The notes under the pieces are model-generated. The model had not been told where the DNA came from, did no database searches, and saw only the letters and a program-made list of their open reading frames with translations. From a virus, in IMG/VR virus record IMGVR_UViG_3300035689_000050, positions 1 to 34,451 of that record: a stretch of 34,451 nt of DNA, one strand, 5' to 3'. This document shows, piece by piece, positions 28,658 through 34,451 of the stretch; within the stretch, counting starts at the first letter, position 1, and every line of letters starts with the position of its first letter. The position numbers and the translations under genes are program-made.

Positions 28658-29026
28658 ATGAAAACATTAAAAGTTATTAAACTCATTACAGATGTTGTAC
28701 TTATACTTGTAATAATATTTACAGGTGTACAGTTATACGAGTATTTTGCTATTAAGAATATCAATGACAGACACGAAGAGTTTTTGAAATCTCCGCAGTT
28801 TCATAAAATGATGGAGTTGAAAGAGATTTTAAAAGACTACAAGAGTGGGGATGATGAGACATACATTAAAAAACTCATCAAAGAAATAATAGTAGACCAC
28901 GGATATGAACCATTCCAATTAGCCGGATACTTATGTGATTATGCACCAAACTATAAAAAAACTGCTATAAGTTGGGTAACTCCGTATAGACAGTATAGTC
29001 AATATGAAGAATATCGAAATCGTTAA
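28658..29026 (+). CDS. N-terminally anchored membrane protein
   Basis: A 122-aa protein. Residues 1-8 are basic (MKTLKVIK), ~9-32 form one hydrophobic helix (LITDVVLILVIIFTGVQLYE), and the rest is a charged soluble part (ILKDYKSGDDETYIKKLIKE). It ends in an aromatic-rich stretch (WVTPYRQYSQYEEYRNR). It could stay in the inner membrane with the large part in the periplasm or cytoplasm; orientation is unclear. No family is recognised. Confidence 0.65.
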   Translation: MKTLKVIKLITDVVLILVIIFTGVQLYEYFAIKNINDRHEEFLKSPQFHKMMELKEILKDYKSGDDETYIKKLIKEIIVDHGYEPFQLAGYLCDYAPNYKKTAISWVTPYRQYSQYEEYRNR

Positions 29027-29046
29027 TAAACATTAAAACATATAGT

Positions 29047-29262
29047 ATGAAAAAAGATAAAGAATACCTTGAAAGAGTAGACAAATATTCAGATGATATA
29101 TTAAAAAATGTATTTAGCAAAGGAGAAAATGAAGAGATTTCAAAAGATGATGAAAACCAAATAGAAGAAAATTGTAAATGTAATATTTTAGGTTTTGTTT
29201 TATTAGCCATATCATCGTATATCGTAGTAAACCTTGTCATTCACGTATTTACTTTACTTTAA
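29047..29262 (+). CDS. C-tail-anchored small membrane protein
   Basis: A 71-aa protein with an acidic N-terminal half (KGENEEISKDDENQIEENCK) and a C-terminal membrane helix (ILGFVLLAISSYIVVNLVIH). It is the mirror-image layout of the preceding N-anchored gene and starts 20 bp after it. Function unknown; host-membrane interference is possible. The stop overlaps leader copy 3 by one base. Confidence 0.62.
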   Translation: MKKDKEYLERVDKYSDDILKNVFSKGENEEISKDDENQIEENCKCNILGFVLLAISSYIVVNLVIHVFTLL

Positions 29263-29283
29263 TTAAAAACAAATAATATGACA
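29262..29283 (+). promoter_or_regulatory. 22-bp start-site leader repeat, copy 3
   Basis: Third exact copy. Its ATG at 29278 begins the last gene of the rightward arm. Confidence 0.65.
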
Positions 29284-29523
29284 GCAGTAGACTATTTAAT
29301 TTCTTCTATTGAAGAACAGATATATAGAATAAAAGATAATAGAATTGAAATATCTATATCAGGAGATGATTTTAATACATTAAAAGAAGAATCTTATAAA
29401 AAAGAGAAAGAGCAAATAATAGATGCTCACATAGAAGGGCAACGAGTTTTTGATAAACACAACCATACACAGTGGACAAATGACCAAGCAGAGCAATACT
29501 ACAACGAAACCTATAAGAAATAA
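29278..29523 (+). CDS. Small phage protein, last gene of the early arm
   Basis: An 81-aa protein: MTAVDYLISSIEEQIYRIKD, then basic helix KEESYKKEKEQIIDAHIEGQ and the end DQAEQYYNETYKK. This MTAVDYLI... QIIDA... AEQYYNET pattern recurs in Bacteroidota phages, but I know no function. It uses leader copy 3. Its TAA (29521-29523) directly abuts the stop of the opposing gene at 29524. Confidence 0.7.
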   Translation: MTAVDYLISSIEEQIYRIKDNRIEISISGDDFNTLKEESYKKEKEQIIDAHIEGQRVFDKHNHTQWTNDQAEQYYNETYKK

Positions 29524-29775
29524 TTATTTTAACTCTACCAATCGGAATCCCATTTGCCATAAGAAACGAGCCGTAACGCTGGATTCTTTTCTAACCTTTG
29601 TTTCCGACCAATCCGGATGCTTTAAATGAAAGTGTTCGTGTAGTAAATAAAGGAGATACCTATACCCTCGCAAACGAGAATCAATTTCCATTTTATTTTC
29701 TTCGGTGTAGGCAATACCATAAGCTTGTTCTTTTCCGAGCTTACGATGCACTACTTGATGTATCTTCTTCTCCAT
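29524..29775 (-). CDS. Tiny HExxH metallopeptidase-like protein
   Basis: An 83-aa protein. LLYLLHEHFHLKHPDW contains HEHFH (His46, Glu47, His50), a perfect HExxH zinc signature on a helix, followed by His53 as a possible third ligand and SETKVRKESSVTARFLWQ. Proteins of this size with LLHE..H..HP.WSE..V are seen in several phage groups; the function is not established to my knowledge. It is the last gene of the minus-strand arm, overlapped 35 bp by the preceding 77-aa gene. Confidence 0.65.
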   Translation of the reverse strand: MEKKIHQVVHRKLGKEQAYGIAYTEENKMEIDSRLRGYRYLLYLLHEHFHLKHPDWSETKVRKESSVTARFLWQMGFRLVELK

Positions 29776-29974
29776 AAAAATTAGCCGTATAAATTTCTTT
29801 AACTCCGATATGAATAATATACAAAGACATTAATTTAATTTGCCTAACAATTTCTTTTTCTTCATCGTCTAACATTCCTACATCGTATTCCGAAATAGAA
29901 TTCAACGCATTAGTACACGCAGCGATATCTTCGTGTGGTGTTAAACTTAATGGTAAATCAACTGTTTCTTCCAT
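29741..29974 (-). CDS. Hypothetical acidic protein
   Basis: A 77-aa acidic protein (MEETVDLPLSLTPHEDIAAC, then MLDDEEKEIVRQIKLMSLYI). It ends EEDTSSSAS. It overlaps the HExxH gene by 35 bp and the preceding 64-aa gene by one base (TAATG). No domain is recognised. It may be a partner of the metallopeptidase-like protein because the two are so tightly coupled. Confidence 0.55.
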   Translation of the reverse strand: MEETVDLPLSLTPHEDIAACTNALNSISEYDVGMLDDEEKEIVRQIKLMSLYIIHIGVKEIYTANFYGEEDTSSSAS

Positions 29975-30168
29975 TAGTAATCTGTTTTAATTCTTGGTAT
30001 TCCTTTCCTACGAGAAAACTCAATAATATCTTTTTCCACTTCCGCTCTTGATTGCTTTCGGTATTTATCACAAAGGGGTTCGAGTAACTGAAGCCTCTCC
30101 ACCGGTGTTAATACTTTCACTAATTCTTGAATTTGCTTCTTGATAATCGGGAAATCTTTGTGTGTCAT
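29974..30168 (-). CDS. Small basic helical protein
   Basis: A 64-aa protein (MTHKDFPIIKKQIQELVKVL, then TPVERLQLLEPLCDKYRKQS and EFSRRKGIPRIKTDY), helical and basic. Its first 101 bp overlap the 3' end of the MazG-like gene in another frame, which is unusually long. It lacks a known motif. Confidence 0.5.
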   Translation of the reverse strand: MTHKDFPIIKKQIQELVKVLTPVERLQLLEPLCDKYRKQSRAEVEKDIIEFSRRKGIPRIKTDY

Positions 30169-30343
30169 ATAAGTTTTGAATTTTTTGTAAATATACTAAA
30201 CCATCTAGTAATTCCTCTTTAAAATGTTGTAACCATTCATCAAAAGATAGGTCTGTCCTATCCATCGAAGTTCCGTACTTACGAAGTCCTCGTTCTTCTC
30301 GGCTTTGAAACTCCGAAATAAGTTGGTCAAGTAGTTTACTCAT
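30068..30343 (-). CDS. MazG-like nucleotide pyrophosphohydrolase (short)
   Basis: A 91-aa protein. REERGLRKYGTSMDRTDLSF and DEWLQHFKEELLDGLVYLQK carry the all-alpha NTP-PPase pattern (E..E.. followed later by EE..D) used to bind Mg and cleave unwanted NTPs. In phages such enzymes are thought to clean the dNTP pool or interfere with (p)ppGpp-like signals. The last ~30 residues overlap the 64-aa gene and look non-conserved. Its ATG overlaps the exonuclease stop by 4 bp. The enzyme is only about half of full-length MazG but fits the small phage type. Confidence 0.68.
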   Translation of the reverse strand: MSKLLDQLISEFQSREERGLRKYGTSMDRTDLSFDEWLQHFKEELLDGLVYLQKIQNLYDTQRFPDYQEANSRISESINTGGEASVTRTPL

Positions 30344-31065
30344 TTTATTGTTTTATCGTGATATCTTCCGCAATCGGTACACTTGTATTGAGCCTTCTTT
30401 AAACCAGAAGCCATTATCCTTATCCTCTGGCGGTTTATTTTATGGCTACCACATTCCGGGCAAGAACCTCTATCATCGTTTTTAACCACTCCAAAATGCG
30501 TTTTAATCGTATCGTGAGCCTTTAACTTCTGATGCACCTTCTCAAGAATCAACACATCTTGCATACAATAGCGAATCATTTTCTTCATAGCAGTTTCGCA
30601 ATTCTTTAAAAGGATATCCTTCCAAAGAGAATAATCCGTTTTAATCTTTGCACCTACCCCTAGAAACTTGGCTATGTAATCAAGTTTATTGGAATTGAAT
30701 TTAAACTTATTCTTTGAGATTTTAAAAGTATCAATAGTTGTATATGTCGGGAACATATCAATATTGTGGAAAAGACACCTTGTACGAATCCAAGGTAGGT
30801 CGAACATATCGGAGTTATGCCCTACAAGTTCGTGAGCATCGTTAGCGACTTTAATAAACTCTTGTAGGAGTTTTTTGTCGCATTGGTTTTTATCCCATCT
30901 TAAAAAGTGAACTTTCTTTTCTCCTTCCCATTTGTAGCAAATACAAATGATTGCTCGTTCTTTGATAATATTTTCTGGTCCGATATTTAGTTTATATCCG
31001 GATTCCCAAAACATTCCGATATTTGCTGATACCTCAATATCGAAGTAAAGACGCTTTCGTTTCAT
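30340..31065 (-). CDS. DnaQ/PolB-type 3'-5' exonuclease with C-terminal zinc ribbon
   Basis: A 241-aa protein. Exo I: YFDIEVS (Asp9, Glu11). Exo II: HNSDMFDLPW (Asn84, Asp89). Exo III: YCMQD (Tyr166, Asp170). This is the complete DEDD set, YxxxD-type, of the polymerase-B-like ribonuclease-H-fold exonucleases. The C-terminus is a separate zinc ribbon: CPECG (202-206) and CTDCG (229-233). It could trim DNA or RNA ends during replication or degrade host DNA. No polymerase domain is present. It sits between the endolysin and MazG-like genes, 22 bp after the former. Confidence 0.85.
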   Translation of the reverse strand: MKRKRLYFDIEVSANIGMFWESGYKLNIGPENIIKERAIICICYKWEGEKKVHFLRWDKNQCDKKLLQEFIKVANDAHELVGHNSDMFDLPWIRTRCLFHNIDMFPTYTTIDTFKISKNKFKFNSNKLDYIAKFLGVGAKIKTDYSLWKDILLKNCETAMKKMIRYCMQDVLILEKVHQKLKAHDTIKTHFGVVKNDDRGSCPECGSHKINRQRIRIMASGLKKAQYKCTDCGRYHDKTIK

Positions 31066-31087
31066 ATAAGTAGGTAGATTGGTAGCG

Positions 31088-31558
31088 TTATTTTACAAGC
31101 TCGAAATGCATTGCATCTTTGTTTAAGATTTTTCCATAATTCTCAAAGCCATACTTCTCAAATATTTCAAGCATTGGTTCGTATTCGGGTTTAGAAAATT
31201 GACTATTTACCCAATTTGTTTTTAATCCGTTTCGTGCCGGGTCAAGGTCTATCGCAATTCCCCATGCATGTCTTGACCATCTGGTTTTCGAACCTCGCAT
31301 TGTTCTTACGTTCACACAACCACCAAAGATATCAATGTTCAACCTTTGGAGTTCAGCCAAGCCGTAATGAGTTAGTAAATCATTAAATACAGATAGGAAA
31401 CGATGTTCAGCAAGTTCGTGGCATTGCATTTTATGTACTTGGGTTTTTAAATCCCAAGCTATCCGCATTGGATAGGGTAATTGAATTATAGTGAAATTGT
31501 CGGGATTCCCCGGCTGACCAAAGGCTTTGATTATTTGAGCATCGGTGAGAAATGCCAT
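31088..31558 (-). CDS. M15 peptidase endolysin (L-Ala-D-Glu-type)
   Basis: A 156-aa peptidoglycan hydrolase. SRHAWGIAIDLDP gives His97 and Asp104, and DAMHFELVK gives His151, the zinc ligands of the M15 (VanY/PhiX-type) family that cuts the peptide stem. The middle part (CVNVRTMRGSKTRWSRHAWG) matches the usual R..S.H..G.A.D pattern. No signal peptide or cell-wall binding domain is present, so it needs a holin to reach the wall. Its ATG overlaps the u-spanin end by 28 bp. Lysis function is well supported by the neighbouring membrane proteins. Confidence 0.88.
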   Translation of the reverse strand: MAFLTDAQIIKAFGQPGNPDNFTIIQLPYPMRIAWDLKTQVHKMQCHELAEHRFLSVFNDLLTHYGLAELQRLNIDIFGGCVNVRTMRGSKTRWSRHAWGIAIDLDPARNGLKTNWVNSQFSKPEYEPMLEIFEKYGFENYGKILNKDAMHFELVK

Positions 31559-32010
31559 AAAATAAATTTCTTTATAGGTTTGTAGAGTATTCTAACACAA
31601 ATTGCAATTAGAAGCAATACGAGCCATTTTAAGCGACTATTAGCCTTAGCCTTGTATTCTTCTGTCTTTTCAGTTTGAAGGGCTAATTTCGCCTCTAATT
31701 GCCTAATACGAGCATTGTCAATTACTACCTTTTGGATAGTGTCTGTTATTCTAATGGTTTTTACTAATGTCTTAGTAAAGGAAAGCCTTAATGTATCGGT
31801 TCTAAGAATGTTCCGAATAATATCATTCTTTTCGTAAATAGTATCGTAGGTTATTAAAGTATCACTTTTGGATTGGATTATAGTATCGTTTGCACAATAC
31901 CCCGAACTAATAACGTATTCAGCGACTTTATCTAACTTTTCTTTATCTCGTAAAACCTGCTTTACAGGATTACAAGCTAAAAGAAAAATACTAATTAGAA
32001 GATATTTCAT
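31531..32010 (-). CDS. Probable unimolecular spanin (lipoprotein + C-terminal membrane helix)
   Basis: A 159-aa protein from the ATG at 32010 (MKYLLISIFLLACNP): a lipoprotein signal with LLAC and lipid Cys at residue 13, then a periplasmic stretch rich in strand-type Thr/Ile (DTIIQSKSDTLITYD, DTLRLSFTKTLVKTIRITDT), a short coil (RQLEAKLALQTEKTEEYK), a membrane helix (LKWLVLLLIAICVRIL, about residues 127-143) and a basic cytoplasmic tail. Linking the outer and inner membrane in one chain is the layout of phage T1 gp11-type u-spanins, which fuse the membranes at lysis. A start at 32049 would hide the signal and is rejected. Overlaps: holin-like gene 20 bp, endolysin 28 bp. Confidence 0.75.
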   Translation of the reverse strand: MKYLLISIFLLACNPVKQVLRDKEKLDKVAEYVISSGYCANDTIIQSKSDTLITYDTIYEKNDIIRNILRTDTLRLSFTKTLVKTIRITDTIQKVVIDNARIRQLEAKLALQTEKTEEYKAKANSRLKWLVLLLIAICVRILYKPIKKFILWHFSPMLK

Positions 32011-32194
32011 CGGAAAAGAAGTTTGATATAAACTTTCCGAGAACCGCAATAACCATAATAATAGTACCTACTTTGGGTTCGCCATTCAAAATAACAATAC
32101 TTGCTCCGAATGTACCGGCAGCAGCAAGAGAATCCCCAAACATTCTGATTCGCTTTGGAGTAGGTTTGAAATATTCCTTTAACCCGAACTTCAT
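31991..32194 (-). CDS. Probable holin, two membrane helices
   Basis: A 67-aa protein: basic N-terminus (MKFGLKEYFKPTPKRIRMFG), helix 1 (DSLAAAGTFGASIVIL, 21-36), a short turn NGEPK, helix 2 (TIIMVIAVLGKFISNFF, 44-60), acidic tail SDEISSN. The small size, two hydrophobic segments, basic start and position before u-spanin and endolysin are as in class II holins. It overlaps the 72-aa gene by 4 bp and the u-spanin start by 20 bp. Timing of lysis by this protein is inference. Confidence 0.7.
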   Translation of the reverse strand: MKFGLKEYFKPTPKRIRMFGDSLAAAGTFGASIVILNGEPKVGTIIMVIAVLGKFISNFFSDEISSN

Positions 32195-32409
32195 TCTCTG
32201 TCTTGTTTATTTTGTAATTGAATGGATAAAGCATTTAGTTGATTAGCGATAGTATCCAACTTTCTTGATATCTGGTCATCTTGTTTTTCTACTACCGATA
32301 CACGAATCTCCAACTCTTTGAGTTTAAGAGAAACCTTTACATAAATACTTATTAAGCCTACTAAAATGGCTATTGCTTGTCCTACGAGAAATAAAACTAA
32401 ATCGGTCAT
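32191..32409 (-). CDS. Small membrane protein with coiled coil (lysis cassette)
   Basis: A 72-aa protein: N-terminal membrane helix (LVLFLVGQAIAILVGLISIY, residues 4-23), then a coiled coil with regular Leu/Ile/Val (LKLKELEIRVSVVEKQDDQI, LDTIANQLNALSIQLQNK). The layout is reverse of XhlA (coil first, helix last). It could be an antiholin or a holin regulator because it is translated with the holin (4-bp overlap). It also overlaps the 136-aa gene by 4 bp. No direct evidence for function. Confidence 0.6.
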   Translation of the reverse strand: MTDLVLFLVGQAIAILVGLISIYVKVSLKLKELEIRVSVVEKQDDQISRKLDTIANQLNALSIQLQNKQDRE

Positions 32410-32816
32410 TTTGAATCTATGAGCGTAAATAATGCCGGGTAAAATTCATCAGTTTCAATACTCTCCAAATGCTCTAACTTTAAATCCGCTCCCCATAGTT
32501 CGGAAACATTTATTTCCTTTTCTGCGGTTAGCAAATCTTGAAGTTCTTTGTTAAAGTCGGAAACCTTATCGGAAGGAATTTCAATCATCCCATCCTTTTC
32601 ATCTCCCCACTTTTTCCAAAGTTCTTGCTTTGCCTCTTCGTAAAGTTTAACCTCTTCGCTGACTACTTTGTTTAGTCGCTGAAGGTAAACCTTTGTCTTT
32701 AGAGACATTTTCTGTTTGAGCATTCCTTGAGTAATAACTTCTGCTTCTTGCCCTTGTTTGGTTACTCCGTTAAGTTCGTAATAGAGAGATAGTACTTCGT
32801 GCAGTTTTAAATTCAT
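32406..32816 (-). CDS. Charged helical protein, Bacteroidota-phage conserved, unknown role
   Basis: A 136-aa soluble protein of alternating charge (MNLKLHEVLSLYYELNGVTK, KQKMSLKTKVYLQRLNKVVS, EEVKLYEEAKQELWKKWGDE) with a middle strand segment. It ends LEHLESIETDEFYPALFTLI. Proteins of this design often sit between tail fibre and lysis genes of Bacteroidota phages; the role is unknown to me. TCTATTTA lies 13 bases before the ATG, and the stop overlaps the 72-aa gene by 4 bp. It may be a tail-fibre partner or a lysis helper. Confidence 0.65.
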   Translation of the reverse strand: MNLKLHEVLSLYYELNGVTKQGQEAEVITQGMLKQKMSLKTKVYLQRLNKVVSEEVKLYEEAKQELWKKWGDEKDGMIEIPSDKVSDFNKELQDLLTAEKEINVSELWGADLKLEHLESIETDEFYPALFTLIDSK

Positions 32817-32829
32817 ATAGGTTTTATTT

Positions 32830-32837
32830 TAAATAGA
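32830..32837 (-). promoter_or_regulatory. TCTATTTA element between DUF7936-like and 136-aa genes
   Basis: Fourth intergenic copy, immediately after the 109-aa gene stop (32838) and 13 bases before the next ATG. The larger spacing differs from the 5-base copies. Confidence 0.4.
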
Positions 32838-33167
32838 TTATTGATTGCTATTTTCACTCCAAGGCAAAGGTAGGTTTACTATGGGTGGATTTTTCAAGTT
32901 TTCGATTTGAGTTTCGATGTTTGTTTGCATAGCATCAACATCTAACCCAACCTCTAACCAACCGATAACATCTGCTTCAGTTAAATCGGGATAAGCCGTA
33001 AAGTCGCTTTGAGAAGGTTCGCCACAAGAATACGTTCCGTAAGTTTCTGCTTGATAATCGCCATCAATACCTTTGTAGCGATAGTGTACTGTTTTTACAA
33101 CATCTATTAACCCTTCGCTTTGCGGAGCGGTGTCAAGTTGTGAAATTGTCCAAGAAAATTGTGTCAT
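32838..33167 (-). CDS. DUF7936-like small phage protein
   Basis: A 109-aa protein: FSWTISQLDTAPQSEGLIDV, TVHYRYKGIDGDYQAETYGT, PYPDLTEADVIGW-type middle (here AYPDLTEADVIGWLEVGLDV), and NPPIVNLPLPW at the end. This strand-rich N-terminus and L-W-rich helix are the pattern of a small family frequent near tail-fibre genes of marine and Bacteroidota phages (I believe DUF7936). Function unknown; it may assist fibre assembly because it follows the fibre stop by one base. The start lies behind AAAAAACAAATAAA, close to the early leader. Confidence 0.6.
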   Translation of the reverse strand: MTQFSWTISQLDTAPQSEGLIDVVKTVHYRYKGIDGDYQAETYGTYSCGEPSQSDFTAYPDLTEADVIGWLEVGLDVDAMQTNIETQIENLKNPPIVNLPLPWSENSNQ

Positions 33168-33168
33168 T

Positions 33169-34451
33169 TTATTTGTTTTTTAAATTTTCGATTTCTATTT
33201 GTTGCTCTTGTATTGCTTTAACCAAAAGAGGGATAAGATTTTGATAAGCAACATTTAAATATTCTGGTCCTTGTTTTACAATACCATTTAAATAATTTTT
33301 GTCTTTTAATAACTCTTGAAGGTCTTGAGCAATAAATCCAGTTTGAATAGAATCATCTGTTGAATAAGATTCTTTGTAAGTATAAGTAACTGGCTTCATT
33401 TTTTTAACTAATTCAAGGCTATTATCTAATGGAAGGATATTTTGTTTTAAAGCTATATCCGAACCATTGACATAAGCACCAGCACCCCAAACTCCAGTAC
33501 CATTGACTTGTAAGTTATAAGCACCTTGGTCAGTTGTTCCAGCTATGTAAACCTCACCACCACTTGTTATTCTCATTCTCTCCGCACTATTGGTTACATC
33601 ATAAAATCTTAATCCACTTGAAATAGCATTACCTGTTTGAATTAACCAATTTCCATCAGCGGCAGTTTTTACACCAAGAGCAGTATTTGCTCCTGAACCT
33701 GATGATGTAGTTTGTACTATTGCTTTTACATCTCCTGTTCCTGAAATATCTAATTTTTCGCTTGGGGAAGTTGTGCCTATACCTACGTTGCCAGAGCCAG
33801 TAATTCTCATCCTCTCGGAACTGTTAGTATATAGAATTATATTTGAACTACTACCGGGAGCGCTTAACATCACATTTGCTCCATTTCCAACAGATTCAAT
33901 TTGAATATCACTAATTGTTCCTGATGCTTTTATTTTAGGAGTGTAAGCAGTTGTAAGGTCAAAGAAAATTCCACTATTAGTAGCTTGTGCGTGAAATACA
34001 CCGCTTGGCGAAGTTGTACCTATACCTACGTTGCCAGAACCTTTAATTGTCATTACTCTTGTAGTAGTTCCACCGGGAACAAAATAAATATCTGTTTCAG
34101 AAGTTATTGATGGTGTATAATCAGTACCAGTTCCAGTAGCCCTATTATATGGATAAAAACCACCTCTATATGCAGATGCTTCAAAAATTTGAAAAACTCC
34201 ATCCGTTACTCTAATGGTTCCTCCTGAAACATCTAATTTAGCACCCGGCGCACTCGTTCCAATTCCTACGTTGCCTGCACTTGTTATTCTCATTCTCTCG
34301 GTTGTAAAATCATTAGTCCAAAAAGCTATTGGGGTTGAACCTTTTGAAGATATTGCTAGACCACTGTTATCTACTCCCAATACACCACCATTAGTACCAC
34401 TACTGGTAATTGTTAAACCACTTGCCGTTACACTACTTGAGAATGTAGCTG
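33169..34451 (-). CDS. Tail fibre, C-terminal part with peptidase S74 intramolecular chaperone
   Basis: This is the 3' part of the 971-aa fibre that begins at 1663. Three near-identical shaft units (GNVGIGTxxPS followed by LDxSG or similar) are visible, each preceded by a SERMRIT-type segment. The last ~97 residues form the S74 chaperone: SDIALKQNI carries the Ser (about residue 875) and Lys (about 880) of the self-cleaving dyad. They are followed by KMKPVTYTY, GFIAQDLQELL and a terminal coiled coil that normally trimerises the fibre before being released. It ends one base before the start of the 109-aa gene at 33167. Any smaller ORF beginning at the TTG at 34380 is an artefact of the contig break. 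The domain call is firm; whether cleavage occurs is inference. Confidence 0.88.
   Translation of the reverse strand, partial: ATFSSSVTASGLTITSSGTNGGVLGVDNSGLAISSKGSTPIAFWTNDFTTERMRITSAGNVGIGTSAPGAKLDVSGGTIRVTDGVFQIFEASAYRGGFYPYNRATGTGTDYTPSITSETDIYFVPGGTTTRVMTIKGSGNVGIGTTSPSGVFHAQATNSGIFFDLTTAYTPKIKASGTISDIQIESVGNGANVMLSAPGSSSNIILYTNSSERMRITGSGNVGIGTTSPSEKLDISGTGDVKAIVQTTSSGSGANTALGVKTAADGNWLIQTGNAISSGLRFYDVTNSAERMRITSGGEVYIAGTTDQGAYNLQVNGTGVWGAGAYVNGSDIALKQNILPLDNSLELVKKMKPVTYTYKESYSTDDSIQTGFIAQDLQELLKDKNYLNGIVKQGPEYLNVAYQNLIPLLVKAIQEQQIEIENLKNK
34422..34451. repeat. Terminal redundancy, right copy (identical to 1-30)
   Basis: Second copy of the 30-base overlap. Deleting it gives a unique circle of 34,421 bp. 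Both copies lie inside the fibre gene, where a packaging terminus would be unexpected. Confidence 0.9.

Noticed and set aside
21283-29523. Temperate-phage functions or CRISPR array
   Set aside because: No integrase, CI-like repressor or excisionase sequence, and no regularly spaced repeats of 25-40 bases, were seen here or elsewhere in the window.

Overview
The window is a complete or nearly complete genome of a tailed phage (siphovirus-like) infecting a member of the Bacteroidota. The evidence is low GC, A-rich start regions without clear Shine-Dalgarno sites, one promoter-like site resembling the Bacteroidota TTTG / TAnnTTTG type, and structural proteins of a style familiar from flavobacterial phages. 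The first 30 bases equal the last 30. One tail-fibre gene reads in frame across that join, so the molecule is circular or circularly permuted, with a unique length of about 34,421 bp, and the contig ends are arbitrary. No integrase, repressor or excisionase was recognised.

Layout. A divergent control region (about 21030-21282) separates two arms. The rightward (+) arm, 21283-29523, looks early. It holds two tiny membrane proteins, a possible recombination protein, a stand-alone integrase-arm-like DNA-binding peptide, a shrunken tRNA-like gene, an SSB-like protein, NinG, a PD-(D/E)XK-like nuclease, a DnaA-domain-IV-like protein, a replisome-organiser-like protein, a PAPS-reductase-family protein, and a run of small accessory genes that share a repeated leader.

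The leftward (-) arm is one block that runs from 21029 down through position 1, across the circular join and on to 29524. In transcription order it holds a sigma-factor-like protein, a small membrane protein, an AT-hook protein, a sugar-modification set (GT-B glycosyltransferase, 40-aa basic protein, LpxA-like acyltransferase, GT2-like glycosyltransferase), a ParB-methyltransferase, TerS and TerL. Next come tail genes (chaperone with a probable -1 frameshift, gp10-like, two baseplate-like proteins, tape measure), then head genes (XkdF-like protease, scaffold, capsid, tube-like protein, a portal with a MuF-like tail, connector, terminator). After the S74 tail fibre come a DUF7936-like protein, a lysis cassette (two membrane proteins, u-spanin, M15 endolysin), an exonuclease with a zinc ribbon, a MazG-like protein and a tiny HExxH protein. 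The arms converge at 29523/29524 with abutting stop codons.

How it may work together. Early + genes would replicate and recombine the DNA. The sigma-like protein heads the late strand and could redirect host RNA polymerase. An octamer TCTATTTA recurs just before several late genes, and intrinsic terminators insulate the scaffold-capsid and portal segments. The most unusual signals are the probable frameshift, the portal-MuF fusion, the tail-before-head gene order, the u-spanin, two structured RNA-like intergenic regions (21632-21750 and 27135-27228), the degenerate tRNA and the repeated leader elements. No stretch over 300 bases lacks a gene; the longest is the 253-bp control region.
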